NCBI GenBank assembly: GCA_029782365.1
Contig: JAKOUW010000240.1
Coordinates: 124,001-188,000, forward strand
From: Chloroflexota bacterium
GTDB lineage: Bacteria > Chloroflexota > Anaerolineae > Anaerolineales > UBA4823
DNA: 64,000 nucleotides
Direction: 5' to 3'
A model generated the notes under the pieces. The model ran no database searches. It was not told where the DNA came from and was given only the letters and a program-made list of their open reading frames with translations. The position numbers and the translations under genes are program-made. This document shows positions 51,816-59,988 of the stretch, piece by piece; positions within the stretch are counted from its first letter, which is position 1; each line of letters starts with the position of its first letter.

Positions 51816-52697
51816 ATGGAACTGACAGGCGTGTATGCACCGGTGGTAACACCATTTGATGATGATGAGGAAATCAATTACCCGGCGTTAGGCCGGCTAA
51901 TAGACTTCGTTCTGCAGAATGGGGCATCAGGGCTTGTGCCAGGCGGCACCACCGGCGAGGTGTACGCCCTCAGCGAGTCGGAGCGCCTTGACCTGTTTTC
52001 CTATTTTAAAGAACGCTCAACCGGGCGAGCCCAGCTTGTCGCCGGCATCAATGCTGGCGCTACGCGTGATGTACTGCGCTTTGCTCGCAGCGCGGTCGAA
52101 ATGGGTTACCACGCATTGATGGCGGCTGTGCCGCCGTATTCACGCCCGAACCAGCGCGAACTGCTGGCGCATTACCGCGCAATTGCCGAGGCAGTCGATA
52201 TCCCGATTATCTTGTACAATTTCCCCTGGCGGGCTGGCACGGAGGTGGGTTATGAAGTGCTGGATGGCCTGCTGAGTTATCCGCATGTGATTGGCATCAA
52301 AGAAGCCAGCGGCGACATGACACGTGTGTATGAAATGCGCATGCGCTACAACGGCCGCTACCAGGTCATTTGCGGCTCTGACGACCAGGCTTTGGATTAT
52401 TTCCTGTGGGGCTGCAAATGCTGGATCGGAGGCGCGGCATCCTGTGCCCCGCGCCAGCATGTGCGGGTTTTGGAAGCTGCCCTGTCAGGCGATTTTCTAC
52501 AGGCCAGAACTTTAATGGAAAATCTGCAGCCTTTGCTGCGCAATGTGGAAAGCGGCAGTTATACGCAGAAAGTTAAGCTGGGCTGCGAGCTGGCCGGCTA
52601 CCCGGCCGGGAAGCCGCGGCAGCCGCTCCTGCCACTGCCCGAAGACGAGCGCTCGGAGTTCGCGCGGGTCTTTGCCCTGGCTCAGGCGATTGCCTGA
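51816..52697 (+). CDS. DapA-family lyase, probable 1-pyrroline-4-hydroxy-2-carboxylate deaminase
   Basis: 293 residues, ATG with aagga. The DHDPS/NAL family motif GTTGE is at 44-48, Tyr134 in ILYNFPWRAG and Schiff-base Lys162 in GIKEASGD. In bacteria this family includes lysine-pathway DapA, sialate lyase and the deaminase of hydroxyproline catabolism. The next two genes encode a hydroxyproline-type epimerase and an FAD D-amino-acid oxidase, so the deaminase role is favoured. It would turn the cyclic imine into 2-oxoglutarate semialdehyde. A final dehydrogenase is not found here. Confidence 0.8.
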   Translation: MELTGVYAPVVTPFDDDEEINYPALGRLIDFVLQNGASGLVPGGTTGEVYALSESERLDLFSYFKERSTGRAQLVAGINAGATRDVLRFARSAVEMGYHALMAAVPPYSRPNQRELLAHYRAIAEAVDIPIILYNFPWRAGTEVGYEVLDGLLSYPHVIGIKEASGDMTRVYEMRMRYNGRYQVICGSDDQALDYFLWGCKCWIGGAASCAPRQHVRVLEAALSGDFLQARTLMENLQPLLRNVESGSYTQKVKLGCELAGYPAGKPRQPLLPLPEDERSEFARVFALAQAIA

Positions 52698-52717
52698 ACA
52701 AGCTTGAGGAGCAGTCT

Positions 52718-53662
52718 ATGAAGCGTATTCCTTATCTTGATTCACATACGGGCGGCGAGCCAACCCGCCTGGTAGAGCGCGGCGCGCCCGACCTGGGTGC
52801 AGGCAGCGTGGCCGACCAACTGGCGCGCCTGAAAAAGGATTTCGACACCTTCCGTTCACTGGTGCTGAACGAGCCGCGCGGCTCGGATGTGCTGGTAGGC
52901 GCGTTGCTGGTGCCGCCCGCTGACCCCACCTGCCAGTTCGGTGTGATTTATTTTAACAATGTGGGTTACCTGGGGATGTGTGGGCATGGCACCATCGGCG
53001 TCATGGCTTCGTTAGCTTACCAGGGACGCATAGGGCCGGGCGTGTACCGTCTGGAAACGCCCGTTGGCGTGGTGGAAACGACGCTGCACCCATCTGCTGC
53101 TGGCTATCCTAACCGGGTTTCTGTACGCAATGTCCCGGCTTATCGCTACCGGGCGCATGTGCCGGTGGTGGTCAGGGGGCGGTCGATTCATGGAGACGTG
53201 GCCTGGGGGGGTAATTGGTTCTTTTTGGTGCACGATCATGGGCTGGCGGTGAGCATGCAGAATCTGGAACAACTGACCGATTATGCCTGGGAAGTGCGCC
53301 AACAGCTCACCATCCAGGAAATTCTAGGCGCTGGCGGCGCAGAAATTGATCATGTGGAGTTGTTTGCCTCGGCGGACCAGGCGGACAGCCAGAGTTTTGT
53401 GCTTTGCCCTGGCAAAGCGTATGATCGGTCTCCATGCGGCACAGGCACCAGCGCCAAGCTGGCCTGTCTTTTCGAGGATGGGCGAATCAGCGAGGGACAA
53501 ATCTGGCGCCAGCAGAGCGTTGTCGGAAGTATTTTTGAGGGCAGCGTGCAGCGCGTGGCGGGAAAAATTATCCCCACCATCACCGGCGAAGCCTGGATGA
53601 TGGCGGAGGGCGAATTGTTGCTTGATGAGCGTGATCCATTTCATGATGGCATCCGCGTATAA
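52718..53662 (+). CDS. 4-hydroxyproline 2-epimerase (proline racemase family)
   Basis: 314 residues, ATG with gaggag. Both catalytic Cys residues are present: C88 in GMCGHGTIG and C240 in DRSPCGTGTSAK, the combination seen in 4-hydroxyproline epimerases and proline racemases. Dehydratases of the same family have Ser or Thr at one place. The WGGNWFFLVHDHG segment is also typical of epimerases. It converts trans-4-hydroxy-L-proline to the cis-D isomer. It is followed 6 bases later by the oxidase gene. Confidence 0.88.
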   Translation: MKRIPYLDSHTGGEPTRLVERGAPDLGAGSVADQLARLKKDFDTFRSLVLNEPRGSDVLVGALLVPPADPTCQFGVIYFNNVGYLGMCGHGTIGVMASLAYQGRIGPGVYRLETPVGVVETTLHPSAAGYPNRVSVRNVPAYRYRAHVPVVVRGRSIHGDVAWGGNWFFLVHDHGLAVSMQNLEQLTDYAWEVRQQLTIQEILGAGGAEIDHVELFASADQADSQSFVLCPGKAYDRSPCGTGTSAKLACLFEDGRISEGQIWRQQSVVGSIFEGSVQRVAGKIIPTITGEAWMMAEGELLLDERDPFHDGIRV

Positions 53663-53668
53663 GGAAAA

Positions 53669-54925
53669 ATGATGGCTAAAAAAGTAGATGTTCTGATCAT
53701 TGGGGGTGGTTCGATTGGCCTGCATGCCGCCTACTACTTGCTCAAGGCAGGGCGGAGCGTGACGGTGATTGACCAGGCTCAAGTCGCTGCAGGCAGTTCC
53801 TCAGGCAACGCCGGGCATATTGTTCCCAGCCATATCGTTCCGCTGGCTGCTCCTGGCATCATCACCACAGCAATCAAGTGGATGTTAGATCCGGCGCGCA
53901 GCCCCTTTGGCATGCGCATCAGCCTGGACCCGGCTTACTTGAGCTGGCTCCTACAATTCGCCGCGGCCTGCAGTGAACAAAACGTGCAGCGGGCTATCCC
54001 GCCCTTGAAATCGCTTGGTCTGCTGAGTGCTCGGAATTTTGCAGATTTAATCGCCGCTGAGCAGTTCGATTGTCATTATCACCAGACAGGCTTGCTGTTT
54101 TTATATAAAACCGAGTCTGCCTGGCAAAGCGGCAGGCATGAAGCGGAACTGCTGCACCAGCACGGCTTACCGGCAGAAGTTTTAGATAAACCCGCTGTTC
54201 ACCAGCGCGAACCTGCGGCGCTGGAGGACGTGATTGGCGGTGTACACTTCACCGGTGACGCTTCGCTCAACCCTGCGCAGTATTTACAGCTCCTGGCGCA
54301 GCGCGTCCGGCAGATGGGCGCAAACTTACAGGAAAATTCACCCGTCACCGGTTACGAATTGGCGAACGGTAAAATTCGCGCGGTTCGGAGCATTTTGGAG
54401 GATTACGAACCCGCTGAGGTTGTGCTGGCAGCAGGCGCCTGGTCTCCGCTTGCTGCGCGCGGCCTGGGTTTGCATCTTCCTGTGCAGGCAGCCCGCGGTT
54501 ATTCACTGACCATGCAGGCGATAGCGACAATGCCTGCCCAGGCGCTGCTATTGGGCGAGCGCCGCGTGGCAGTGACTCCAATGGGCGAGCGGCTGCGCTT
54601 CACTGGCCGGTTGGAGTTGAGCGGATTAAATACTTCTGTGAACCAGCGGCACATCGCCGGCATTGAGCGGGCTGTGCGCGAATATATCCGTGTGGATGAG
54701 CAGTTGACGATCACCGAGACATGGGCTGGTCTGCGCCCGACAACGCCGGATGGCATGCCAATCGTGGGGCGTTCAAACCGCTGGTCAAACCTGATCCTGG
54801 CGACCGGTCACGCGATGCTGGGATTATCCCTCGGGCCGGGCACCGGGCAGGTGGTGACTGAGCTGGTCAAGGGGCAGCCGCCGACTTTTGATCTTGGCCC
54901 TTTTCGAGCTGAACGGTTCGGCTGA
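53669..54925 (+). CDS. FAD-dependent D-amino-acid (D-hydroxyproline) oxidase/dehydrogenase
   Basis: 418 residues, DadA-like. The FAD motif is VLIIGGGSIGLHAAYYLLKAG (residues 8-28, split as VLIIGGGSIG and LHAAYYLL), with SSGNAGHIVPS close behind. The C-terminal GLRPTTPDGMPIVGRS and NLILATGHAMLGLSLGPGTG are the usual flavin-contact blocks. Context with the epimerase and the lyase points to oxidation of cis-4-hydroxy-D-proline to the cyclic imine. A general D-amino-acid dehydrogenase is the alternative. The start ATG has aagg upstream. Confidence 0.87.
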   Translation: MMAKKVDVLIIGGGSIGLHAAYYLLKAGRSVTVIDQAQVAAGSSSGNAGHIVPSHIVPLAAPGIITTAIKWMLDPARSPFGMRISLDPAYLSWLLQFAAACSEQNVQRAIPPLKSLGLLSARNFADLIAAEQFDCHYHQTGLLFLYKTESAWQSGRHEAELLHQHGLPAEVLDKPAVHQREPAALEDVIGGVHFTGDASLNPAQYLQLLAQRVRQMGANLQENSPVTGYELANGKIRAVRSILEDYEPAEVVLAAGAWSPLAARGLGLHLPVQAARGYSLTMQAIATMPAQALLLGERRVAVTPMGERLRFTGRLELSGLNTSVNQRHIAGIERAVREYIRVDEQLTITETWAGLRPTTPDGMPIVGRSNRWSNLILATGHAMLGLSLGPGTGQVVTELVKGQPPTFDLGPFRAERFG

Positions 54926-54983
54926 TATTTTGAGATTTTAATCTAGGTTAGGCGATTTTCTAATCTTTCTAGGCGTTTTTAAT

Positions 54984-55003
54984 TAGAACATTTGTGCTAT
55001 AAT
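54984..55003 (+). promoter_or_regulatory. Promoter/operator element TAGAACATTTGTGCTATAAT before the transglycosylase gene
   Basis: The 20-mer ends in a perfect TATAAT (54998-55003) and carries an imperfect dyad (TAGAACA / TGTGCTA, one mismatch), like a GAAC-N4-GTTC LexA box. A near-identical copy lies at 61461-61480. The ATG is 19 bases downstream with agg as ribosome site. Confidence 0.55.
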
Positions 55004-55022
55004 TTGGGCAGGAAAAAATATT

Positions 55023-55685
55023 ATGTCCCGCTCAAAACGCACAATGCCTCAACCTTATATGCAGCCCATTCAGATCATGATCCTGCGCGCCGCGCTGGTA
55101 ATGACAGTTGTGTTGACAATTACCTGCCTGGCGCTTGCCAGCCAGTTTGACCTGGCGCGCGGCGGTTCGGCTGCACAGGCGCTTCCAACCCAGCAGCCTG
55201 CTGCGGAAGATACAGCCCCCGCCCCTGCCCCTGCTCCGGAAAACTCTTCTTCGCCCGAAGGCGATTGCCAGGTCAGCCAGCGCTTCCCAGAAGCTGTGCG
55301 GCAGTGGTGTGATCAGATTACCCGCTCGGCTACTACCTACGGCCTGCCGCCAAATCTGGTGGCTGCCGTGGTGTGGTTTGAATCGGGCGGCAACCCAACA
55401 GCATACTCACACAGCGGCGCCACCGGTTTAATGCAGGTCATGCCCCGCGACGGACTGGCTGCCAGTTTCCAATGCGCGAATGGGCCTTGTTTTGCCAACC
55501 GGCCCAGCCGCGCCGAGCTTGAAGACCCGGCTTTTAACATAGAATATGGAGCGCGCATGCTGGCAAACTTATACGAACGCACTCAGAACTGGCGGGATGC
55601 TCTGTATTCTTATGGGCCGATTGATGTGGGATACACCTATGCCGATCGGGTGCTGGCTATCTTTACCAGTTACAGTGGTGATTAG
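55023..55685 (+). CDS. Lytic transglycosylase (SLT domain), membrane-anchored
   Basis: 220 residues. An N-terminal helix (~20-40) serves as anchor or signal. It is followed by an Ala/Pro linker (~48-78). The SLT catalytic domain (~85-220) has the catalytic Glu120 in VVWFESGGNPTAYSHSGATGLMQVMP (Glu followed by SGG), and NIEYGARMLANLY. It cuts the MurNAc-GlcNAc bond in peptidoglycan, leaving 1,6-anhydro ends. It is a single gene with its own promoter, and its end converges with and overlaps the next gene by 4 bases. Confidence 0.9.
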   Translation: MSRSKRTMPQPYMQPIQIMILRAALVMTVVLTITCLALASQFDLARGGSAAQALPTQQPAAEDTAPAPAPAPENSSSPEGDCQVSQRFPEAVRQWCDQITRSATTYGLPPNLVAAVVWFESGGNPTAYSHSGATGLMQVMPRDGLAASFQCANGPCFANRPSRAELEDPAFNIEYGARMLANLYERTQNWRDALYSYGPIDVGYTYADRVLAIFTSYSGD

Positions 55686-56182
55686 CGACCTTCCCGCTCA
55701 CGCATGGCACGTACAGCATACGCTAAACCGCCAGCTGTCGCCAGACCCAGCCCAATCGCTGCTTCGAAGCCCAGACGAAAAGTGAAATCGCGCGCCACCA
55801 GCATCGCCAGCAAACCGCCGCTGATGACACCCGCCAACAACAGGAGATGGCGGCCTGGCAGCCAGGTTGGGTACCCGCCATCGGCCCAGCGCAATTTGCG
55901 CAGCAGCGATGCCAGGTCCCAGGCAGCCAACGCCAGGCAAATTGCCAGGGGGTTCTCCCATCCGAGCGGGTGGTTGACCGCCGCGATGGCGATGCACACC
56001 ACCAGGCCAAGAAAGCCCAGGTTACCCAGCCATTCTCTCCAAATGATGCCTCCAAGCAAAGCCAGACTGCTTGCCAGGATCAATGCTCTCCACTGCCACA
56101 GGGCGGCGCTGTCGTAACCAGTCCAGACAATTGCCAGGGCGGCAAACAGGCAAAGGGCGAATGCGAAGGATGCCAGCCTCAT
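55682..56182 (-). CDS. Hypothetical membrane protein, last gene of MoxR/DUF58 operon
   Basis: 166 residues from the ATG at 56182, which overlaps the DUF58 stop (ATGA); longer frames run back into the DUF58 gene and are rejected. Five or six hydrophobic helices with short charged loops (REWLGNLG, RKLRWADGG) are visible, ending in a basic tail. No family was recognised. Its place suggests a small membrane partner of the MoxR-type complex. Confidence 0.65.
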   Translation of the reverse strand: MRLASFAFALCLFAALAIVWTGYDSAALWQWRALILASSLALLGGIIWREWLGNLGFLGLVVCIAIAAVNHPLGWENPLAICLALAAWDLASLLRKLRWADGGYPTWLPGRHLLLLAGVISGGLLAMLVARDFTFRLGFEAAIGLGLATAGGLAYAVRAMREREGR

Positions 56183-57453
56183 ACACTGCCCATCCAAAAA
56201 CGCCCGGCGCCGCGCGTAATGCGCTGGATCGCCTGGTCGAATGGAATGTTGGTATCCCAATCTAATACCTGAATACCCGCCTGGCGCAGAGGCTGCAGAA
56301 GGAGCAAACGCTCCAGGCGGGTGACGCGAATTGCCATCTGTGTTTCCGGCGTATCTGGCAAACAGCTTGCTTCGTAAGCTACCGGGTTAGGGCTGACAAC
56401 CAGCAGAGCGTAACGCCTGGAGCGCAGCTGCAGCAAGGTTTCCAGGTCCTGTTCCAACAGTGGGCTTACCAGGACGAGCTGCGATCCAGGCGGTACAAAC
56501 CGCGCCGGTAAATATTCCAATCGATCCACCTGGCTGTCGCCCGGCGAAGCTTGGGAAAGCGCATTCATAATACGCTCACGCTGCATTTTGCCATAGCCCG
56601 GGTACGTCCAACTGACATACTTCCCATAATGCACCAGGCCAACCCGGTTACCGTCATTGATCAGTGCTTCCGCCAGCGAGGCGGTTGCCGTGACGGCATG
56701 TTCGAACAGACTTTTGCCGGTGGTCACCAGGTAACTTTCATAGCGGGCATCCAAGATAATGCCAACATCAGCGGTGCTTTCTTGCTGGTATTCGTTGGTG
56801 AAGAGCGCTTGCTCGCTGCGGGCGCTGGCGCGCCAGTTAATCCAGCGCAGTTCATCGCCAGGTTGATAATCGCGCAGGCCATAAAAGGTTATACCAGGTC
56901 CGCCGCGTCGGGCAGGTATTGAGCCGTTAAAACCATGTGTGCGCGGCGGGCGGATGGGGATGCGGTCCAGGCGCAGACTTTCAGGCAAAACGGCGATGGT
57001 ATCTTCTTGCTGAAAATGCAGATGGCGGGGCACCAGGCTGTACACGTCGCTGTAGTGTAGATCAAAAGCAGGAAAGAGATAGATGCCCCGCTGGGCGCGC
57101 ACGCTGTAGTGCAGTTCCAGGCTGCCTGCCGTCGATAATCTCTCGAAAAGGTGTGTTTTGCCATCAATCAACTGTAAGCCGGCTGGCAGAGGCTCTTCAA
57201 GCCACACCTGATCGAGAGCCTCGCCCAGATTTTCTATCTTGATTGTCACTTCCACCAGCGAACCGGCCAATACTCGGCGGCTGCTGATCGCTCGAGAGAT
57301 TTTGACTCGGGCGTCCCAGGCGCTTGAAACAAGGCTGGCCAGAAAATAGACAGCCAGTGGAACAGCCAGGATGAGCAATTCTGCCCTCACAGTCGCCAGG
57401 CCAGCCATTGCCAGCCCAAAGATCAGGATGCCGAGGATGACCAGGCGGCTCAC
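56179..57453 (-). CDS. DUF58 domain-containing protein
   Basis: 424 residues. Two N-terminal helices are followed by a beta-rich segment (~45-190) and the DUF58 core with the signature GLRDYQPGDELRWINWRASAR (~residues 191-211, split as RDYQPGDELRW and INWRASAR). A vWA-like segment follows (DVGIILDARYES to NDGNRVGLVHYG). DUF58 proteins are encoded with MoxR ATPases and transglutaminase-type proteins and are thought to help assemble membrane complexes. It overlaps moxR by 4 bases. Confidence 0.88.
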   Translation of the reverse strand: MSRLVILGILIFGLAMAGLATVRAELLILAVPLAVYFLASLVSSAWDARVKISRAISSRRVLAGSLVEVTIKIENLGEALDQVWLEEPLPAGLQLIDGKTHLFERLSTAGSLELHYSVRAQRGIYLFPAFDLHYSDVYSLVPRHLHFQQEDTIAVLPESLRLDRIPIRPPRTHGFNGSIPARRGGPGITFYGLRDYQPGDELRWINWRASARSEQALFTNEYQQESTADVGIILDARYESYLVTTGKSLFEHAVTATASLAEALINDGNRVGLVHYGKYVSWTYPGYGKMQRERIMNALSQASPGDSQVDRLEYLPARFVPPGSQLVLVSPLLEQDLETLLQLRSRRYALLVVSPNPVAYEASCLPDTPETQMAIRVTRLERLLLLQPLRQAGIQVLDWDTNIPFDQAIQRITRGAGRFWMGSV

Positions 57454-58427
57454 GCCGTTTTGCCATCCATCTCAGGAAGAACAGGGACCGGCACAGTGCG
57501 CAAAATGCTTTCTATGACTTCTCCTGCCACCCGCTGTTTCATCCAAAATTCTGGCTGGAGCATCAGACGGTGGATAAAAACCGGTTGGACGAATGCTTTG
57601 ATGTCATCTGGCAGCACAAAATCGCGACCGCCGATGGCGGCCTGAGCGCGCGCCAGCTTCATCAGACCAAGCGAGGCGCGTGGGCTGGCGCCAACCGCCA
57701 CCCGCCGGTCTTTGCGCGTTTCGCTCACCAGGGCGACGATATAACGCTCTAAGTCTGTGTGAATCTGCACTCCTTCAATGGCCTGGCGCATGGCGAGCAA
57801 ATCTCCCTGGCCGATGATCTCCTGCAGGATGACTTCTTCAACCTGCCGCTGGCGCCGGCGCTGCAAAATTTCTTGTTCTTCCTCTCGGCTTGGGTAGCCC
57901 ACGGAGAGCTTGACCAAAAACCGGTCTAACTGCGCCTCCGGCAAAGGAAACGTCCCTTCATATTCGATTGGGTTTTGGGTGGCGATCACCACAAAAGGCT
58001 GCGGCAGGCTGAAAGTTTCTCCCTCCAGAGAGACCTGGTTTTCCTGCATGGCTTCCAGCAAAGCCGACTGTGTTCTTGGAGAGGCGCGGTTGATTTCATC
58101 TGCCAGCAAGATATGGGTAAACACCGGCCCCTGGCGTAAATCAAACTGGCTGGTGGAACGGTTATAAACGTATCCACCAGTTATGTCAGCCGGCAACAAA
58201 TCGGGCGTGAATTGGATACGTTTGAATTCTAAGCCGAGTGTATGCGCAAAACTGCGCGCAATGAGTGTTTTACCGAGGCCGGGATAGTCTTCGAGCAAAA
58301 TATGCCCTCCTGCCAGGGCGGCCGCCAGGATCTGCTGTAGGACATGGCGTTTACCGACCACAGCCCGGTCAATCTCATTCAAGACCTGCTGGCTGATCTT
58401 GGCGACGGTCGAAATATCCAGGGTCAT
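57450..58427 (-). CDS. MoxR family AAA+ ATPase
   Basis: 325 residues, ATG with tggaggt. Walker A is LLEDYPGLGKTLIARSF (~residues 45-60), Walker B HILLADEINRASPRTQSALLEAMQE. The family loop VIATQNPIEYEGTFPLPEAQLDRF and arginine-finger region follow, with the lid domain at the C-terminus. MoxR proteins act as chaperones for metal insertion or complex assembly with vWA/DUF58 partners. Its start lies 53 bases inside the upstream gene. Confidence 0.92.
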   Translation of the reverse strand: MTLDISTVAKISQQVLNEIDRAVVGKRHVLQQILAAALAGGHILLEDYPGLGKTLIARSFAHTLGLEFKRIQFTPDLLPADITGGYVYNRSTSQFDLRQGPVFTHILLADEINRASPRTQSALLEAMQENQVSLEGETFSLPQPFVVIATQNPIEYEGTFPLPEAQLDRFLVKLSVGYPSREEEQEILQRRRQRQVEEVILQEIIGQGDLLAMRQAIEGVQIHTDLERYIVALVSETRKDRRVAVGASPRASLGLMKLARAQAAIGGRDFVLPDDIKAFVQPVFIHRLMLQPEFWMKQRVAGEVIESILRTVPVPVLPEMDGKTA

Positions 58428-59037
58428 GATTTACCTCCATTTGATCCTCTAAAAATTCCAGGGTGCGCAGAATTTCTCTGTCGTCTTTCGGTTCCTCGAA
58501 ACGCTCTGGCCTGACCAACGCGCTAAGCCAGCCGAAGCGTTCTTCATCCATGTCCCCCCACATTGACAGGCCGCGCTGCAAATAGGGCGCTAAATCTAAG
58601 GGGATGTCGATTAAACCATCGCGGATAGCACTGCGCACCACGTGGATGGGGGCATGATAGCGTTCCGCCAGTATTTTCGCAGAGAGTTCGGTCAATTCAT
58701 GGTTGATATGATGGCGAAAATATGGGCGGTGGCGTTGGTTGAGCCAGCGCACCAACAAGATGACTCGCCGGTGCAGGCGATATGTCTTCTCTTCGTTTTC
58801 TTCAGGGGAGATATCATAAGGTCGGATCAGGCTGGTCGCGGCCATCAGCAGCATCATGATCAGCAATAATCCCCAGATTGCCCAGGAGGGAGTGTATTTG
58901 TAGATCTGCTCAATCGCCCAGGCCAGGTATATCAGCGGATATGCCAGCAGGCTGCGCACACTGTTGTAAAGGATCCAAGCTAACAGCAGAGTGCCCAGGC
59001 AGGCAGCCGCCAGCCCCAAAAGATGGCGCTTTCTCAT
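58375..59037 (-). CDS. Hypothetical membrane-anchored protein of the MoxR operon
   Basis: 220 residues from the ATG at 59037, which overlaps the stop of the DUF4129 gene (ATGA). Two helices (~8-28 and ~47-65) are followed by a charged cytoplasmic domain with LNQRHRPYFRHHINHELTEL and QRGLSMWGDMDEERFG. It is not a recognised family to me, though proteins of this size and layout are frequent in MoxR/DUF58 clusters. It overlaps the moxR start by 53 bases. Confidence 0.68.
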   Translation of the reverse strand: MRKRHLLGLAAACLGTLLLAWILYNSVRSLLAYPLIYLAWAIEQIYKYTPSWAIWGLLLIMMLLMAATSLIRPYDISPEENEEKTYRLHRRVILLVRWLNQRHRPYFRHHINHELTELSAKILAERYHAPIHVVRSAIRDGLIDIPLDLAPYLQRGLSMWGDMDEERFGWLSALVRPERFEEPKDDREILRTLEFLEDQMEVNHDPGYFDRRQDQPAGLE

Positions 59038-59894
59038 GCAGTTGTCCGGCAGGCCTGGACAATGGCCTCCAGGCAAGTGACTGCCTGTCTGTTTTGCTCT
59101 TCCGAAGGCAGGTGAGCGCTGTAACGAGCGAACTCGAACAAATGAGTAAGCTGTTCGACAGATTGGGAAGGCAAACCGGCTCTCTCCAACACCTGGATGA
59201 ATTCGCTGGCCGTCAAGTATTCGGGTTTAGGCAGGGCACGTTCGATGGCGGCGATTTCCACCATTTGCTGGTAGCACCTTAGGATCGTCTCTTTTAGGGC
59301 TTTCCCCTGGCGCAAATCCGCCAGGGCTTGCGAGGCGCTGACCGCCAGGTCTTTTGCAATCGTCGGCCGAGGTATGTTATTCTTCCAATGCTTCCAGGCT
59401 CGAAAACCAAGCCAGATCACCAGGGCTGCTACAGCCAAGCTCAAGGCCCAACTCAGCCATACAGGGCTGGTCTCAGGGGGCACCGGCAGAGCATTTGTGC
59501 CTACCGTTCGGCCGTTCATAACCTCTGCAGTCAACTCTTTCATCAGCTCTGGCGCCTGCAAGACCAGGGTGCGCCCCACTATGGCCAACACGATGGCCAA
59601 CAGCCCTAATTGCAGAGCCTGGGCGCTAAGGTATTTTCGGCCTTGTGGCGAAAGCATCAAGAATAAAATAGCCAGCGGCAGTAAAATGACTGTCACCCAC
59701 AACAATAAAATTAAAAATTGTTCCAGGCCAGGGATGAGTAAGTTTCCACTCGGGATTTGAGACGGTCGAACGCCGGGCAAGGGCAGGCTGTCGTGAAAGC
59801 GTATGCGTGCAATCCCCGCAGCGAGCAAAATGAGGGCGATGGTGCCGCTTCCTGCACAGAAAATGGTGAACAGTTTGCGCTGTGGCAGATTCAT
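59034..59894 (-). CDS. DUF4129 domain-containing membrane protein
   Basis: 286 residues. Four helices are seen (~11-30, ~58-80, ~90-108 and ~147-165), and the DUF4129 domain is C-terminal (~185-280): ETILRCYQQMVEIAAIERAL, LTASEFIQVLERAGLPSQSVEQLTHLFEFARYS. This domain is found at the C-terminus of transglutaminase-like proteins and in MoxR operons; here it stands alone. On the minus strand a TATAAT at 59906-59911 lies upstream. It is the first gene of the five-gene operon. Confidence 0.82.
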   Translation of the reverse strand: MNLPQRKLFTIFCAGSGTIALILLAAGIARIRFHDSLPLPGVRPSQIPSGNLLIPGLEQFLILLLWVTVILLPLAILFLMLSPQGRKYLSAQALQLGLLAIVLAIVGRTLVLQAPELMKELTAEVMNGRTVGTNALPVPPETSPVWLSWALSLAVAALVIWLGFRAWKHWKNNIPRPTIAKDLAVSASQALADLRQGKALKETILRCYQQMVEIAAIERALPKPEYLTASEFIQVLERAGLPSQSVEQLTHLFEFARYSAHLPSEEQNRQAVTCLEAIVQACRTTA

Positions 59895-59905
59895 GGTCGT
59901 TTCCC

Positions 59906-59911
59906 ATTATA
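59906..59911 (-). promoter_or_regulatory. -10 box for the DUF4129/MoxR operon
   Basis: TATAAT on the minus strand, 11 bases before the ATG at 59894. No good -35 is seen at 17 bases. Confidence 0.4.
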
Positions 59912-59988
59912 CTTTTTAACTCACCGAATTGTTCACGATTTCTCAAGTGCAGGTAAAATACATGCTATCCAATTACAAGAGGAAGCTT

